Part shown: positions 1 through 14,000 of the stretch, piece by piece
Position numbering within the stretch: position 1 is the stretch's first letter
Layout: each line of letters begins with the position of its first letter
Assembly (NCBI GenBank): GCA_030141605.1
Contig: JAQGDQ010001052.1
Span: forward strand, 1 to 64,000
Direction: 5' to 3'
Length of the DNA: 64,000 nucleotides
Source of the DNA: Tubiluchus corallicola
Taxonomy: Eukaryota > Priapulida > Priapulimorpha > Priapulimorphida > Tubiluchidae
Made by a program: the position numbers and the translations under genes
The notes under the pieces: model-generated
The model's database searches: none
What the model saw: only the letters and a program-made list of their open reading frames with translations
Told to the model about the DNA's origin: nothing

Positions 1-1066
1 AATATTAGGAAAAATGGCTTCATCAGATTCGCCATTTCTATTTACTTTTTCTGCCTGGTGCTTTTGTAGCATCAATTTTACCCTATTATCATCTACAAAT
101 AATCCAAAACAATGCGTAAGGGAATTAATAATACTATTTTTGTTTTTAATGAATCTTGTTACCGACTGTGTAATGAAAACCAGTTACCGACTATAGTATA
201 ATAATCACGAAGTTCAGATTATCGAAATTTTTTGATTTTAATGTACAGGTTTCGTTTATGTTGATTCGAAAGAACAATCTTGAAAATCTTGAATTTTGAA
301 CAAAAATCTTCAACTCGGCTAGTTAACACCGACTAACCAACAGAGTAATTATTTTAACGAGCCAAAACTGGAATCTATAAGCTATAATTAAGACGTTTAG
401 TAGCTATTGCATGCCTGCAGAATTCCGTGCTTATTAGTAATTCTATCATGAGTGGTAGCACTTACTGTATTTTTATGTATATTAGAGCTGTGTAAGCACT
501 TTAAAGGTTTTGCTAATTCATCCCACGACTAATTTTCCCGTAAACACAATTAAACACAAAGATTTACTCAGCTAGAATAACAGAATTGCCAGAGTGAACC
601 GCAGAAGTGCCATAATTTCAAACATGTCCGCCGCGATGTTTAGTGGAAGATAAGAATAATTCAAATTTCTTTTGCATTTTAACCAAGGCATTTTATGCGT
701 AGGTTTGCGTGGTAATTCAATATTCTTTCTGTGCGTATTGAAATTCAGTGCACATTGTCAAGCGGTTAGTTTTTCTTTAAGAAACAAGATGATGTTGCAT
801 TTCATTTTTAGAATAATTTATGCTAGAAACAAGGTGTATGAGTGAACACGTTCATAGCGAGTGAACGTTCATCACCTAAATCTACAATATGAAGAGAAGA
901 GTAAATGTGTGTTTGCAAACCAAAATCGTTCATAAGTCGGCATTGTTAAAACTATGTTGTGATGTAAAGTAGAATGCAGCAAAAATTTCATCAAATGTCA
1001 AATGTCTGTATTAACAGATGGGCTACGTTTTTATACTAACATCAAAGCATCAGGGAAATTGTTTAG
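1..1066. repeat. Left arm of large inverted repeat
   Basis: Reads as the reverse complement of 2594-3686 with scattered mismatches and small indels. Shared landmarks are the CATGCCTGCAGAATTCCG block near 411 and its partner near 3251, and the GTTACCGACTGTG block near 159 and its partner near 3509. The arm may continue beyond the window start. It includes 901-1066, an end of the TIR element seen intact at 2107-2761. Confidence 0.9.
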
Positions 1067-1164
1067 ACTCAATCCCATTTTAATTTACTGTCCAAAATAT
1101 GCATTTTCTTACCTATAAAAGATAACAAATGTTTCTTATATTTGAATAATTAGCTTAGAAAGTT

Positions 1165-1600
1165 AATTAATGGCAACCGAACGCAGCTATTGCTTACGTC
1201 AGAACTAACCACAGTTTGTGCAATGGCGGGCATCTTCCCTTACGCTTCAAGCACACTTGCATAGGTGTTACAGTACAGTTTAAATGCATGATGTCATGAA
1301 AAATGGGCTTTACATCATATCACGTCATGAAACTAGCACTGCAGTTCATGATCATGGTTATCACAGTACCGCCTTCTATTTCTCGGCTACACGCATGTGA
1401 CAAAAAGGCGCCGTTGCCAATCTTAGTAGATTCACTGAGCCGCGCGTAGCTTTGAAAGTTTAAAGAAATTTGAGTATCCGAGGTAATTAATATTTAATCT
1501 AAGCTTTGATTTAAAATAAGCTATTATAGTTTTCAATATTTTAGAGCATTCTTTATTCTGAACTCGTGTTTACACAATCATCCGGTTCTCCTTTAAGTGA
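1165..1600 (+). repeat. Dispersed repeat, copy 1 (related to 13885-14305)
   Basis: Shares GTTCATGATCATG, TAGCTTTGAAAGTTTA, TATCCGAGGTAATTA and other blocks in the same order with 13885-14305, about 75-80 percent alike by eye. The class is not recognised. It lies between the MINDY3 polyadenylation signal and the left inverted-repeat arm. Confidence 0.75.
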
Positions 1601-1654
1601 CTTTTATCACACAAAAGCTGCATTATAACAGAGACAAAACTAAAAAAACACGTT

Positions 1655-1660
1655 TTTATT
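1655..1660 (-). promoter_or_regulatory. Likely MINDY3 polyadenylation signal
   Basis: AATAAA on the minus strand about 240 bp past the stop codon; another lies near 1709-1714. Either would end the transcript before the left inverted-repeat arm. Inferred from motif and position only. Confidence 0.5.
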
Positions 1661-1897
1661 TGAAAGTATTACAAAGTACAATTAAAGTTTTAAACTTTTA
1701 ATTAATTAAATTTATTAATTTATACAGTAAAGCTGCAAGTGCATAGAAGCGGCAACAACAAACATGCGTTACTTTGAAAGTTGCCTACATAGTTAAGGTA
1801 GTTTCACACCCAGACAAAAGAAACAGAAATTTTCACACCTGATATTGTTTCTTTTATAAAATCTGCTATATACAAGGTGCCTAAGAAACCCTAAATG

Positions 1898-2044
1898 TCA
1901 ATTTAATGATGGATTTGCACCGTTTTTCCAATGAACTTCTATATTATGCCACTTTGTCTGCAGACAGGTGAGAATGGGTGTGGAGTCCTGGACGCAGGGC
2001 ACTTCAAATTCTGACACGCAAGCTTCACCTTCGCTGTACGCAAC
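1898..2044 (-). CDS. MINDY3: MINDY3 exon 11 (last exon and stop)
   Basis: Encodes VAYSEGEACVSEFEVPCVQD, then TCLQTKW and ends NPSLN followed by TGA (1900-1898). It matches the human C-terminus, which also ends PSLN. Acceptor CTACAG at 2050-2045. The exon lies in the spacer between the two arms of a large inverted repeat. Confidence 0.93.
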   Translation of the reverse strand, partial: VAYSEGEACVSEFEVPCVQDSTPILTCLQTKWHNIEVHWKNGANPSLN

Positions 2045-5000
2045 CTGTAGGTAAAACAAAGTGTTAAAATAAAGGAAGATTAGCTGTCATTCAGAAAAAA
2101 ATTATAATGTGTGCTTGCGTAGCAAAATCATCCATAAGTTGGCAATTAAGCTTTTCTAGTTATTCACATATCCTGAGTCTCCATTTCATGAGGATCATTT
2201 TGATACCAAGTTCATCACTTTGCATTATTTATAAGCTGAGATAATCTACATTGAAGTTGAGGTGCAGGCTGCTCATTCAAAAACATAATATTGAGAAAAT
2301 CACTGTTAAAGTCAGCCATTGTTTTTTGCCACGTTTCTACAAACACTTAGCAACCGCGCAAATGTTGGTTGCTATGGACTTTACAAGAACACATTGAAGT
2401 TATGTTTAAATCCAGTAGATGGCTCTTCCTGATGAAGGTCTGGGGTTATCAGCAGAAAAAACCCAAAGCAAAATGGCTGCTTCCACACAAGCTACTATCA
2501 GAGTTTGAAAATACAAGTTTTTAACAATTGCAGTACTAGCTTTTAGCCAGAGAAATGGATATGGGGTTATAAAAGATCAATTTTTAGTATTTTCTAAACA
2601 ATTTCCTGATGTTTTGATGTTAAAATAAAACGTAGCCCATTCTGTTAATACAGATGATTTGACATTTGATGAAATTTTTGCTGCATTCTACTTTGAAGCA
2701 TCACAACATAGTTTTAACAATGCCGACTTACGAACGATTTTGGTTTGCAAACACACATTTACTCTTCTCTTCATATTAGAGATTTAGGTGATGAACGTGT
2801 TCACTCGCTATGAACGTGTTCACTCATACACCTCTTGTTTCTAGCATAAATTATTCTGAAAATGAAATGCAACATCATCTTGTTTCTTAAAGAAAAAACT
2901 AACCGCTTGACAATGTGCACTGAATTTCAATACGCACAGAAAGAATATTGAAATTACCACGCAACCTACGTGCATAAAATGCCTTGGTTAAAATGCAAAA
3001 GAAATTTGAATTATTCTTATCTTCCACTAAACAAACATCGCGGCGGACATATTTGGAACAAAATGGCGGCACTTCTGCGGTTCACTCGGCAATTCTGTTA
3101 TTCTAGCTGTGTAAATCTTTGTGTTTAATTGTGTTTACGGGAAAATTAGTCGTGGGATGAATTAGCAAAACCTTTAAAGTGCTTACACAGCTTAAATATA
3201 CCTAATTACACAGTAAGTGCTACCACTCATGATAGAATTACTAATAAGCACGGAATTCTGCAGGCATGCAATAGCTACTAAACGTCTTAATTAGCTTGTA
3301 GATTCCAGTTTTGGCTCGTTAAAATAATTACTCTGTTGCTTAGTCAGTGTTAACTAACCGAGTTGAAGATTTTTGTTAAAAATTCAAGATTTTCAAGATT
3401 GTTCTTTCGAATCAACACAAACGAAACCTGTACATTAAAAATGCAAAAATTTCGATAATTCAACTTCAAGATTATTATACTATAGTCGGTAACTGGTTTT
3501 CATTACACAGTCGGTAACAGGGATTCATTAAAAAAAACAAAAAATAGTATTAATAATCTCTCATTTACTGTTTTGGATTGTTTGTAGATGATAATAGTAA
3601 AATTGATGCTACAAAAGCACCAGGCAGAGAAAGTGTTTATGTTGGCATGGTAACCCGATTAAGCCATTTTTCCTTAATAATGAGTCGAGAGCATGAAGTG
3701 ATCACGTGTTTAAATTAATTTTACTAATTACACTTATCACAATTTTACTGCTGAAACTTTCTAACATTTCTCACAATAAGCTCAACTTTTCCGAGACTTG
3801 GCTTTTGTCTTGAAAACGTAACATCTACTACGAGTGACTATTAATGTTTAGTTAGCAGCTGTAGAGTTTGGCCTAATAGAAAACCTATTAGCGGTAAGTG
3901 CAGCATAGATACATACCTTTCTATTTTGACAAGCACGAGGCTGACCGTTGTAATGAAAGACCTTAAACGTTTCGTCGTTAGAGAAATTGGCCTTGTTAGG
4001 AAAGAAATTTGTGAGAAAACTCTGCAAAGTGATGACACCAAGTTGCTCCGGATCCAGTGTTTTCTTCATCACATCTACACTGCAAGTTTAATATGTTACA
4101 TTTATTATGAGCTGCGTGACCTTGATGTGTGACCTTGATGCATGACCTTGATGTGTGACCTTGATGCATGACCTTAATGAATGACCTTGATGTATGACAT
4201 TGATGTACAACCTTGATGTGTGACCTTGATGTATGACATTGATGTACAACCTTGATGTGTGACCTTGATGTAGGATGTTGATGTACAACCTTGATGTGTG
4301 ACCTTGATGTAGGATGTTGATGTACAACCTTGATGTGTGACCTTAATGTACGACCTTAATGCACGACCTTAATGTGTGACCTTGATGTAGGATGTTGATG
4401 TACAACTTTGATGTGTGACCTTGTTGCACGACCTTAATGTGTGACCTTGATGTGAGACCTTTATGGACAACCTTGATGTTTGACAATGATGCACAATCTT
4501 GATGTGCGGTCCTGATGTATGATCTTGATGTGTTACCCTGATGCACGACCTTAATGTGTGACCTTCATGTGTGATCTTAATGTGTGACCTTAGTGTGTGA
4601 CACTGATGTGTGACATTGATGTGTGACCTTGATAAATGACCTTGATGTAAGACCTTGATGTGAGATACAATGAGATCATACGTTCTACTCTTTTACACGT
4701 TCCACATGAATAAATTTGCTGTTGTAACATTTGGTAAGAACATAAAAAACACCACAAATCACAGTAGAGTTACTAGAGTATGAATTAATCTAATAGTAAC
4801 ACTACATTAATAACAAAGTCTGCCCTTCCCTTCCTTCGTATGGAGGATCAGAAACAAGATCCAATGTACTTAGTACATCTCCAAGTACTACTACAGAATT
4901 GTCAGTGCTACTCTATAAAAAGCTGATACAGCTAGAGAATAACAGGAGATGACAGATCAGGTACTTACTATGGAGGATCAGAAACAAGATCCAATGTACT

Positions 5001-8000
5001 TAGTACATCTCCAAGTACTACTACAGAATTGTCAGTGCTACTCTATAAAAAGCTGATACAGCTACAGAATAACAGGAGATGACAGATCAGGTACTTACTA
5101 TGGAGGATCAGAAACAAGATCCAATGTACTTAGTACATCTCCAAGTACTACTACAGAATTGTCAGTGCTACTCTATAAAAAGCTGATACAGCTACAGAAT
5201 AACAGGAGATGACAGATCAGGTACTTACTATGGAGGATCAGAAACAAGATCCAATGTACTTAGTACATCTCCAAGTACTACTACAGAATTGTCAGTGCTA
5301 CTCTATAAAAAGCTGATACAGCTACAGAATAACAGGAGATGACAGATCAGGTACTTACTATGGAGGATCAGAAACAAGATCCAATGTACTTAGTACATCT
5401 CCAAGTACTACTACAGAATTGTCAGTGCTACTCTATAAAAAGCTGATACAGCTACAGAATAACAGGAGATGACAGATCAGGTACTTACTATGGAGGATCA
5501 GAAACAAGATCCAATGTACTTAGTACATCTCCAAGTACTACTACAGAATTGTCAGTGCTACTCTATAAAAAGCTGATACAGCTACAGAATAACAGGAGAT
5601 GACAGATCAGGTACTTACTATGGAGGATCAGAAACAAGATCCAATGTACTTAGTACATCTCCAAGTACTACTACAGAATTGTCAGTGCTACTCTATAAAA
5701 AGCTGATACAGCTACAGAATAACAGGAGATGACAGATCAGGTACTTACTATGGAGGATCAGAAACAAGATCCAATGTACTTAGTACATCTCCAAGTACTA
5801 CTACAGAATTGTCAGTGCTACTCTATAAAAAGCTGATACAGCTACAGAATAACAGGAGATGACAGATCAGGTACTTACTATGGAGGATCAGAAACAAGAT
5901 CCAATGTACTTAGTACATCTCCAAGTACTACTACAGAATTGTCAGTGCTACTCTGTAAAAAGCTGATACAGCTAGAGAATAACAGGAGATGACAGATCAG
6001 GTACTTACTATGGAGGATCAGAAACAAGATCCAATGTACTTAGTACATCTCCAAGTACTACTACAGAATTGTCAGTGCTACTCTATAAAAAGCTGATACA
6101 GCTACAGAATAACAGGAGATGACAGATCAGGTACTTACTATGGAGGATCAGAAACAAGATCCAATGTACTTAGTACATCTCCAAGTACTACTACAGAATT
6201 GTCAGTGCTACTCTATAAAAAGCTGATACAGCTAGAGAATAACAGGAGATGACAGATCAGGTACTTACTATGGAGGATCAGAAACAAGATCCAATGTACT
6301 TAGTACATCTCCAAGTACTACTACAGAATTGTCAGTGCTACTCTATAAAAAGCTGATACAGCTACAGAATAACAGGAGATGACAGATCAGGTACTTACTA
6401 TGGAGGATCAGAAACAAGATCCAATGTACTTAGTACATCTCCAAGTACTACTACAGAATTGTCAGTGCTACTCTATAAAAAGCTGATACAGCTAGAGAAT
6501 AACAGGAGATGACAGATCAGGTACTTACTATGGAGGATCAGAAACAAGATCCAATGTACTTAGTACATCTCCAAGTACTACTACAGAATTGTCGGTGCTA
6601 CTCTATAAAAAGCTGATACAGCTACAGAATAACAGGAGATGACAGATCAGGTACTTACTATGGAGGATCAGAAACAAGATCCAATGTACTTAGTACATCT
6701 CCAAGTAATACTGCAGATATGAATCCATTTCCTGCAAATATTCAAATCACAACTACAGTCGGTAATACAATGTTCACGGGATGCAAATATTTTTACCTAT
6801 TAAGCGTGTTTCGTACTATCCATTACGTATATTCCTACTAATGTTTTTTCAACGATAAAATAGCAGTTACACATAGGGTTATCATACGTCCGGATTTCCC
6901 CGGACACATCCTCTTTTTGGGCCTCTGTCCGGGCGGGTTTTCAAAAAATCGGCAGTTTGTCCGGGTTTTGCCTCAATCCGTAAGTATGTACGAACGTTAC
7001 CAACTGCAGAGGCGTACGACAGGACGAGACAAAGAAAAGCTCGTTAATTTTCAATACAAGATGTTGCTAACATCTCAAAATGCAACCCTTGTAAAAGCTT
7101 TGTGTACGTATTTACTGAACAAGAGTAAGCGATGCGCACATCGCTACGTGTCACACGAGTGACTTCGGTCTTCGGAAAAGCAATTCGGTCTTTGGAAAAG
7201 TATTCTTGGTCTCAGCCTCGGGCTCAGTCAAGTTCAAGCCTAACTGTTTCTGAGAGCCAAGAAGAAGCAGGCGACTGACAGTTGCAGTGTGTTAATGTTT
7301 TTTGCAGTATAGCCATTTGGTATTGCTATTAGAATACATGTAGGCCTATTTGTATAATTTGAATTTTATTTTGCATTGTTTTAATAGACCCTAGACTGGT
7401 CATTTTTGCCTACTTACAAGTGTGCGAAAAACTGTCCTCTTTTTCAACTCGGACAATATGGTAACCCTAATTATACGACACCTGCAGCCTTTACATTGGT
7501 TACCTGTTAATCCGAGAACATCATTTAAGTTAGTTTAACCCCCTCTTTCCCACAAGTACAATGTTGTCAGTTGGTGTAGTACAGTAGTAACAAGCCTGCA
7601 AGCAAGAGGGTTAGTGGTGCCAGAGAGTCTGCAGTATACAGCTTTCTGCTACTTTAGTATTACATGCAGGCAGTAAGAAAAATAGGTGATTTAAACTACG
7701 TAATGGTAAATTGCAATCAGAGTGGGAAGCCAAAGTCTTTTCAAAAACTAATAATTCCAATTGGCGCAAGTGGCAAAAAGGCAGTTTTCTAGGTGATCAC
7801 TCATCCAATTGCTGACCAAACTCACCACTGATTAACTTGAGTCAATACGATCAATCGGGGCCACCCAGCTGTTTGTAATTGCGCCCAGTTTAAAAAGATT
7901 TTATTGTCACTTTATGTCAACTTTCCGTGTGAAATATCATAGGCGAGTTGTGGTGATTCCCAGACAAACAACCCGAGTTCAAAACCGGCTGGCGCATTTT

Positions 8001-11000
8001 TTTGCCAATCATTAATTCTTTTTACTTAAAAGAGAGTAAATTCTTCGAAGTTTCTCTAAATTTCAAAGGAAACTACAGTCGCCTAGAATCAATCTATGAA
8101 ACAATAAAGAAGCAATTTACCTTCCGGATCAAAACTTTTGAAGACTCTTTTAGCTGCTTCTTCTGGAGTTTCTGGAGCTACAAGAGATTTGTCCTGAAGA
8201 AAAAGAGGCAACATTTCATGATGACATTAAACTGAAACTGAAACTTGACGACTTGGCAAGCAAGAGGAGGCAAATTAGAGTATGTGATTAGTAATGTCCC
8301 AGTGAGATGATTGTATGCAAGATTCTTTGTGTTACCTGCTCAATTCACCTTTGATATTTACCTGTGTAATGTCATGTGACTCGTTAGTATCAGAGCTGCA
8401 AGTCTTTACATTGTGCGCGCTTTTGTTGTGCACATGGCAGTTGCTGTAGGTCAAAGGTTAAGTGTACCACATCAACGAATCTTAACTACAACTGTCACGT
8501 GATGTGTGGGTAAAGCGAAGCTGTCTGTCGTATCAGTTCAGTATCTTCAGTTGTTTTACGTGGACTTTACTTAATTACGCATTAGTCTGTGCACAGAGTG
8601 ATTTACTAGCAGGATCTTGCTTGGGAACAAGAAAAATGAACTAGGTAAGGTTCTAGCTAGCTGTTAAACTGTTACTATTACAACAGCATGGAGTGCGAGG
8701 CTTTGCCAATTGTGCACACACACTGTCCGGTACACTCAACCTTTGACCTTTTCATGATCATCATCAATCGCTGAACCTGTGAAAAGGCTTATTGTGCAAT
8801 GATTCAAGGATTTAACATCAAGAATCAAACAAAAAAATCTTTGACTAAATTTTGCAATACCCCAGACACAAGAAATTACTGAATGAAGCAAAGTAGGATT
8901 GTTGTTAGCGGTAGGGTTAGGGTTGGGAAACTATGGCCATATCACATTGAAAACAAAGGTTCTCGTCTGATCACCGAAGTTAAGCAACGTAGAGCCTGGT
9001 TAGTACTTGCATGGGTGACAGCCTAGGAACACCAGGTGCTGTAGGCTTGCGGGAAGCCCACACTGTATCTCGACACTAGGCGGAGGAGCTACACAAGCAG
9101 CCAACGGCTAGAGGGCAGAGGAGGTCAAGTGACCCAACGGTCATGTTTAGAGGAGTAAACCTTCCAAATCAGGAGTGGACTCCGGCACCTCTTGCAGCCA
9201 ACCTGGTGCTAAACGTATCGCTCCGCTTTCCTCTGGACTACACCAGGGAGGAAGAGAGGGGGTTCCTGTTGTCTGGGCAACTCAGGATCTCCATACACCT
9301 TGCCCAGGCTTGCGCCCTGGAGACGTTCAAGGATCGCACTGCTCAGCCACAGTCGACGCTGCAGCTCCATCAATGTGATCAATAACTGACACTCTTGGCG
9401 CACACTCCATTGTCTTCCGAGACAGAAGGATGCCAACAACAAGGGTTAGGGATGGTGTTATGGTTACAAATGGGTTAAGGTTAGAGTATTTATATTGTGT
9501 GGGGAATTGTAAACTCCTTCAAAATCGTTTAAATGATAAACGTTTAAAAAAACCGTAATTCTTCTACTGAAAAATCACTGTTCCATAAACAAGGAAGCAG
9601 TTCTCACTAAGCAGCAAGATGGACGTGCTTACCTCAGAAAACACGATGGTCAAGTGCGTTTCACTTCCCATCAACCAGATTGGAAACTTTGGACACTTGA
9701 GAAACCAACCAACCTGCTTAAACGTGAATGAAAACATCAAAGTCAACTTAAAATCCAACTCTCATTACGAATATTCAATTCATTTTATCATAAACTTTCT
9801 GTAAAACTTGTTTCTTTTGGTTTTTTATCACTTCCTTGTTAGCGAAATTAAATTTTTACGAACTGCAATTTTCGTTGTGCGACACGACTGACGTAACGAG
9901 TACAGTCACGAGGTCACCAAAGATCGGTAAACAAACATCGGAAACTAAAGACGCTTTCTGTACCTCATACGTCATTCTCGCTGACTCGCGTAAAAGACGC
10001 CAAACACGGCAATCTTTATGACTTTCACGCGTTCGAAATTCGACAGAAAAAGGTAAGTTATTTAATTTGTAAGTTTCTTTTGCTTAATAATAACTATGAA
10101 TTCTTTGTGTAATCATAATTATGTATTAAAAAACTTTAATGTGTGTTTGATATAGGCATTTAAAATGAATGATGTTGCAATCAACAAACAACACAGTATT
10201 GTCTAAATTGTGTATCTCATAATTATACACTAATACATACAATCATTGTTTTTACCTCGCAATAACGTAAGTGTTCCAGCAGTGTGAGAAAACCAACTGT
10301 TGATTGTCTAGATATTCCTCGCAGCTCTGTAAAAAAAATCAATAAATTCCAGCAAATGCTTTTATTTTCCAAGGTTCTTGGCAGCGTGAACAAATGCGGG
10401 GTGCTGCACCACCAAGAAACACATGCTTTTAGTATGAAAATGACAGAAAATCATTTCATTTCGTACCAGTCGCAGCGCGCAGCTAAAATTACTGGGGGGG
10501 GGGGGGGCTGTTTCAGAAACTGCTTCAGTACTGCTTTAATACTGTGTAAAACAAAACAGACGTGAAATTTTATTGTTGTAATTTTAGTGAACAAACATAT
10601 GAAAATTTATACATGAATTTGACAAACTTGTAAACAAAAAGCATTTTTTTCTTACGAATAGCCTAAATTGTCACAGTTGAAGAATATGCTGGTACACGGA
10701 TTTAAAGCACGTGACAACTGACAACACATACAGCGTGTTATCTCAGACATACACTCATGGCTGCATACCCACAACAGCCAAATACCATGGTGCTCGAGCT
10801 GTGAGCACCAAATACACCACTGTGCTGGGCTGTGAAGCAAACAGTACTACCCTCACGCGCTCTGGTTTCGTACAACTGCAAAACACACTGCACTGGGCTG
10901 TGAAACAAACAGTACTACCCTTACGCGCTCTGGTTTCGTACAACTGCAAAACGCACTGTGCTGCGCTGTGAAGCAAACAGTACTACTCTCACGTGCTCTG

Positions 11001-14000
11001 GTTTAGTACAACTGCGAAACGCACTGTGCTGGGCTGTGAAGCAAACAGAACTACTCTCACGTGCTCTGGTTTAGTACAACTGCGAAACGCACTGAGCTGG
11101 GCTGTGAAGCAAACAGTACTACTCTCACGTGCTCTGGACCGTACAAGTATAAAGAAAGAACTAAAGAAAAAAGACTTATTATATTGAATATTATATCGAC
11201 AATATTGAGTGAAAATAGGGGGGACTGCAGTTCCATACAGTACCTATACACGAGCCACCACTGTTTCATATGAAATCACATATGAAACACAAAACTCGTA
11301 GAATTGAAATATAGAAAACTTACTAAGGCCTGAAATATCTTTCTCGTTGTCAAACACGTGAGCAGCTGCTTGTCCTGTCAGTAACAAATTTATTAAACTT
11401 TGGCTACCATGTCCATGGATAGGATCAATTAAAGGTTGACTAGTATCTTCTCTTTCATTGTTTATATTCTCCACACCCTAAAAATCAATAATATTAGTTC
11501 ACCAAAACTGTTTTAATTTTTAAAATGGTAATACTCCTTCAGGACAGTAAGCGTTTGCTGCATTTTGCACGGGTTCATGAAAAACTGCTCTCTCTAAGCA
11601 GCGATCACGTTATATTTGATAATTTTTGCAAGTTTCTACTCCTCACACAACGGATTTTCATGCAAAATTACATATCAAATGCATTTGTTTACCTTAAACA
11701 AATTAAAAATCAATTTTTGATGAAAAAATTGAAAAATGTTTCAGTAACTGCAGTGTTTGCACTGTAACAATGTACAGTATCACTTGTGTGAAATCAGCTA
11801 ATGTAGAAAATTTCAACTATCCAGACACAACACTCTGATAAACATTGACCTCAAGTCTACTCTATTGTTAAGGAGAAATTCCTGTTAAAAATGAAATGGC
11901 CTTAATTGGTCTTTCACTGATCGTTTGGTTTTTCCTGGAATAGCAGCAGAACCTTGCACAGCATGGACTATAGCAAGTAGGCGATCAATAAATCAGTGTG
12001 TACGATCACGCAAGTGTACACCAGACTAAGCTACTCAATAAGCTAGGTTAGAGCGCCTGAAAAGGGTGTGTTTTTCTTAATTTTATCCAATTAAATCACT
12101 TATAAATGTTTAAACTAACAGCATGATTGGATAGCCGATATTCTCCTGAATAGAAAAGTATCTAATTTGTAATCATTTAGTTATGTCTGTGCTCATACAG
12201 TAGCAGAAAAGTCATAGGTCTTGTAACACGTATTTTGAATAGTGCAGTGCTGAAGGAATTAACATTTTTTACAAACTTTGAATGAAAAACATATAGCCAG
12301 TTTTATGTTATTTAATTGTCACAGTAACTAGTACAGTCGTCGTACCTTTGTCAATAATACTGAATAGAGGAAGAGAATAACACCGCATGGTCCCTGTAGA
12401 AGCTGCAACTTTTCTTTCAGCGCCGACTTTACATTTTCCAGAGATCTATAGCTGCACATGCTACAAAAATTACAATACATTCTGCACATGTTACAAAAGC
12501 AACAATCATTTCACAATGAACCATCAATAAGTCTTTTCACAGTCTTAGCGGCTGACAATAATCGTGGAAAGGTCAAAGGTTAAGTGAACCAGACAACACA
12601 CTTGTGTACACTTGACAATGCCTCACAGCCCGTGCTATTGTAATACCAACAGTTTTAACAGCTAGCTAGAGCCTTACTTTTCATTTTCTGTTGTTCCCAA
12701 GCAAGATCCTGTTAGTAAATCGCTCTATGCACAGACTAATGCATAATTAAGTAAAATACACATAAAACAATTGAAGTTACTGAACTCCTGCAGCTGACGG
12801 CTTTGCTTTACCCACATGTGACGTGACGACTGTACTTAAGATGTGTTGCTGTGGTATACTTAACCGCTGACCTACAGCAACGGGGAGTGCACACAACAAA
12901 ACTGCGAAGAGGCTTATGGCGGAAAATGACAAGAGCATTTTGGCAATTTTCTTACTTTCAGGTTAGCAAAACATCAACTAAAGCAGTGAAAAATATTCCA
13001 GTATTAGATTTTCATTAAATTTTGATCCTAGCCCTAATCCTGGCCTACCAACTTATAAGAATCCACAGAATCCACTTATAATGACTAGAAATGAACATTA
13101 ATATTATAAATTATATTTAATTATAAGTAAAAATGAACATGATTAATTCACACCTAAGATTAGCATGGAATTGTGCCTGAGGTATGTTAACGAGTTTGTT
13201 ACTATTCGTAGAAGGTATGATCTCGTTATCCTCATCCTCATTTTGAACAGAACTCAGCGGACCGGTGTACCAGATGAGAATGACTTGCTCACGGTAGACC
13301 TGTTCCAATATGTCACACATTGCCATGATAAGACGTTCACACACTTCTTCACCTAAAACACATTTGTTCAAATCAGAGCATTTTTTTATAATTGTTCATT
13401 TACAACCATTTAGACAGGATCTTACTTGACATATTAGACAGTTCAACATCGCATATATATTTAATTTCCTTTTATCATGTATATTTTGTTGTCCATTATT
13501 AATTCATCAATTATAATATATTTTCTTCTTTGGTTTGACCTGATTTGTTTATTTATTTTTTAGTTTAATCAATTACTTATATAATAATTTACTGATATGG
13601 TTGAGTACCGTTGCATATTTTCACTTTATTACGTTGTTCTCCAACCATGTAGTCTATTTAGTTAGCTTGTCTTTCATACATAATTTGTTCTCTTATTGAA
13701 CTTTCAGTGACAGTGATTATTCTTCTACTCTGTATAATAATAACACAGCAGCGCTATGAAATTTGCTTATAATTTACATTAATCTGAAAGAGGTAGGAGA
13801 ATTTTATGACCAATTGTTCCTTCGCTACCCTTTCTCTTGCACCCCCTAACATTTTCCTTTACGTATATTTTTATCGCAATTGTTAATTAACGACAACCGA
13901 ACACAGCTGTCGCTTACATCACAAACTAACCAGTTTTGCGTAATGGCAGGCATCTTCTCTGTGCGTCAAGCACGTTTGCGTAAGCAAAGATCATTACAAG

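Larger units (their letters stand above)
8850..9520 (+). mobile_element. TTAGGG-core element, copy 1 (interrupted)
   Basis: The left part resembles the start of 23322-23540. The right end has GGGGAATTGTAAACTCC, as in that copy. The 5S-like SINE interrupts the GGGTTAGGG core. Inference from shared blocks. Confidence 0.5.

Noticed and set aside
4088-4546. Minus-strand frames of HQGHTSRLYIN repeats
   Set aside because: Translation of the 13-bp minisatellite only.
4841-6706. CRISPR-like array
   Set aside because: Whole 130-bp units are identical with no variable spacers, and the unit is derived from a MINDY3 exon.
8929-9048. Functional 5S rRNA gene
   Set aside because: Several changes from conserved 5S positions and no T-run terminator; better explained as a retroelement head.
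9143-9385. 80-codon plus-strand frame following the 5S-like sequence
   Set aside because: GC-rich body of the putative SINE has open frames on both strands; none resembles a known protein.
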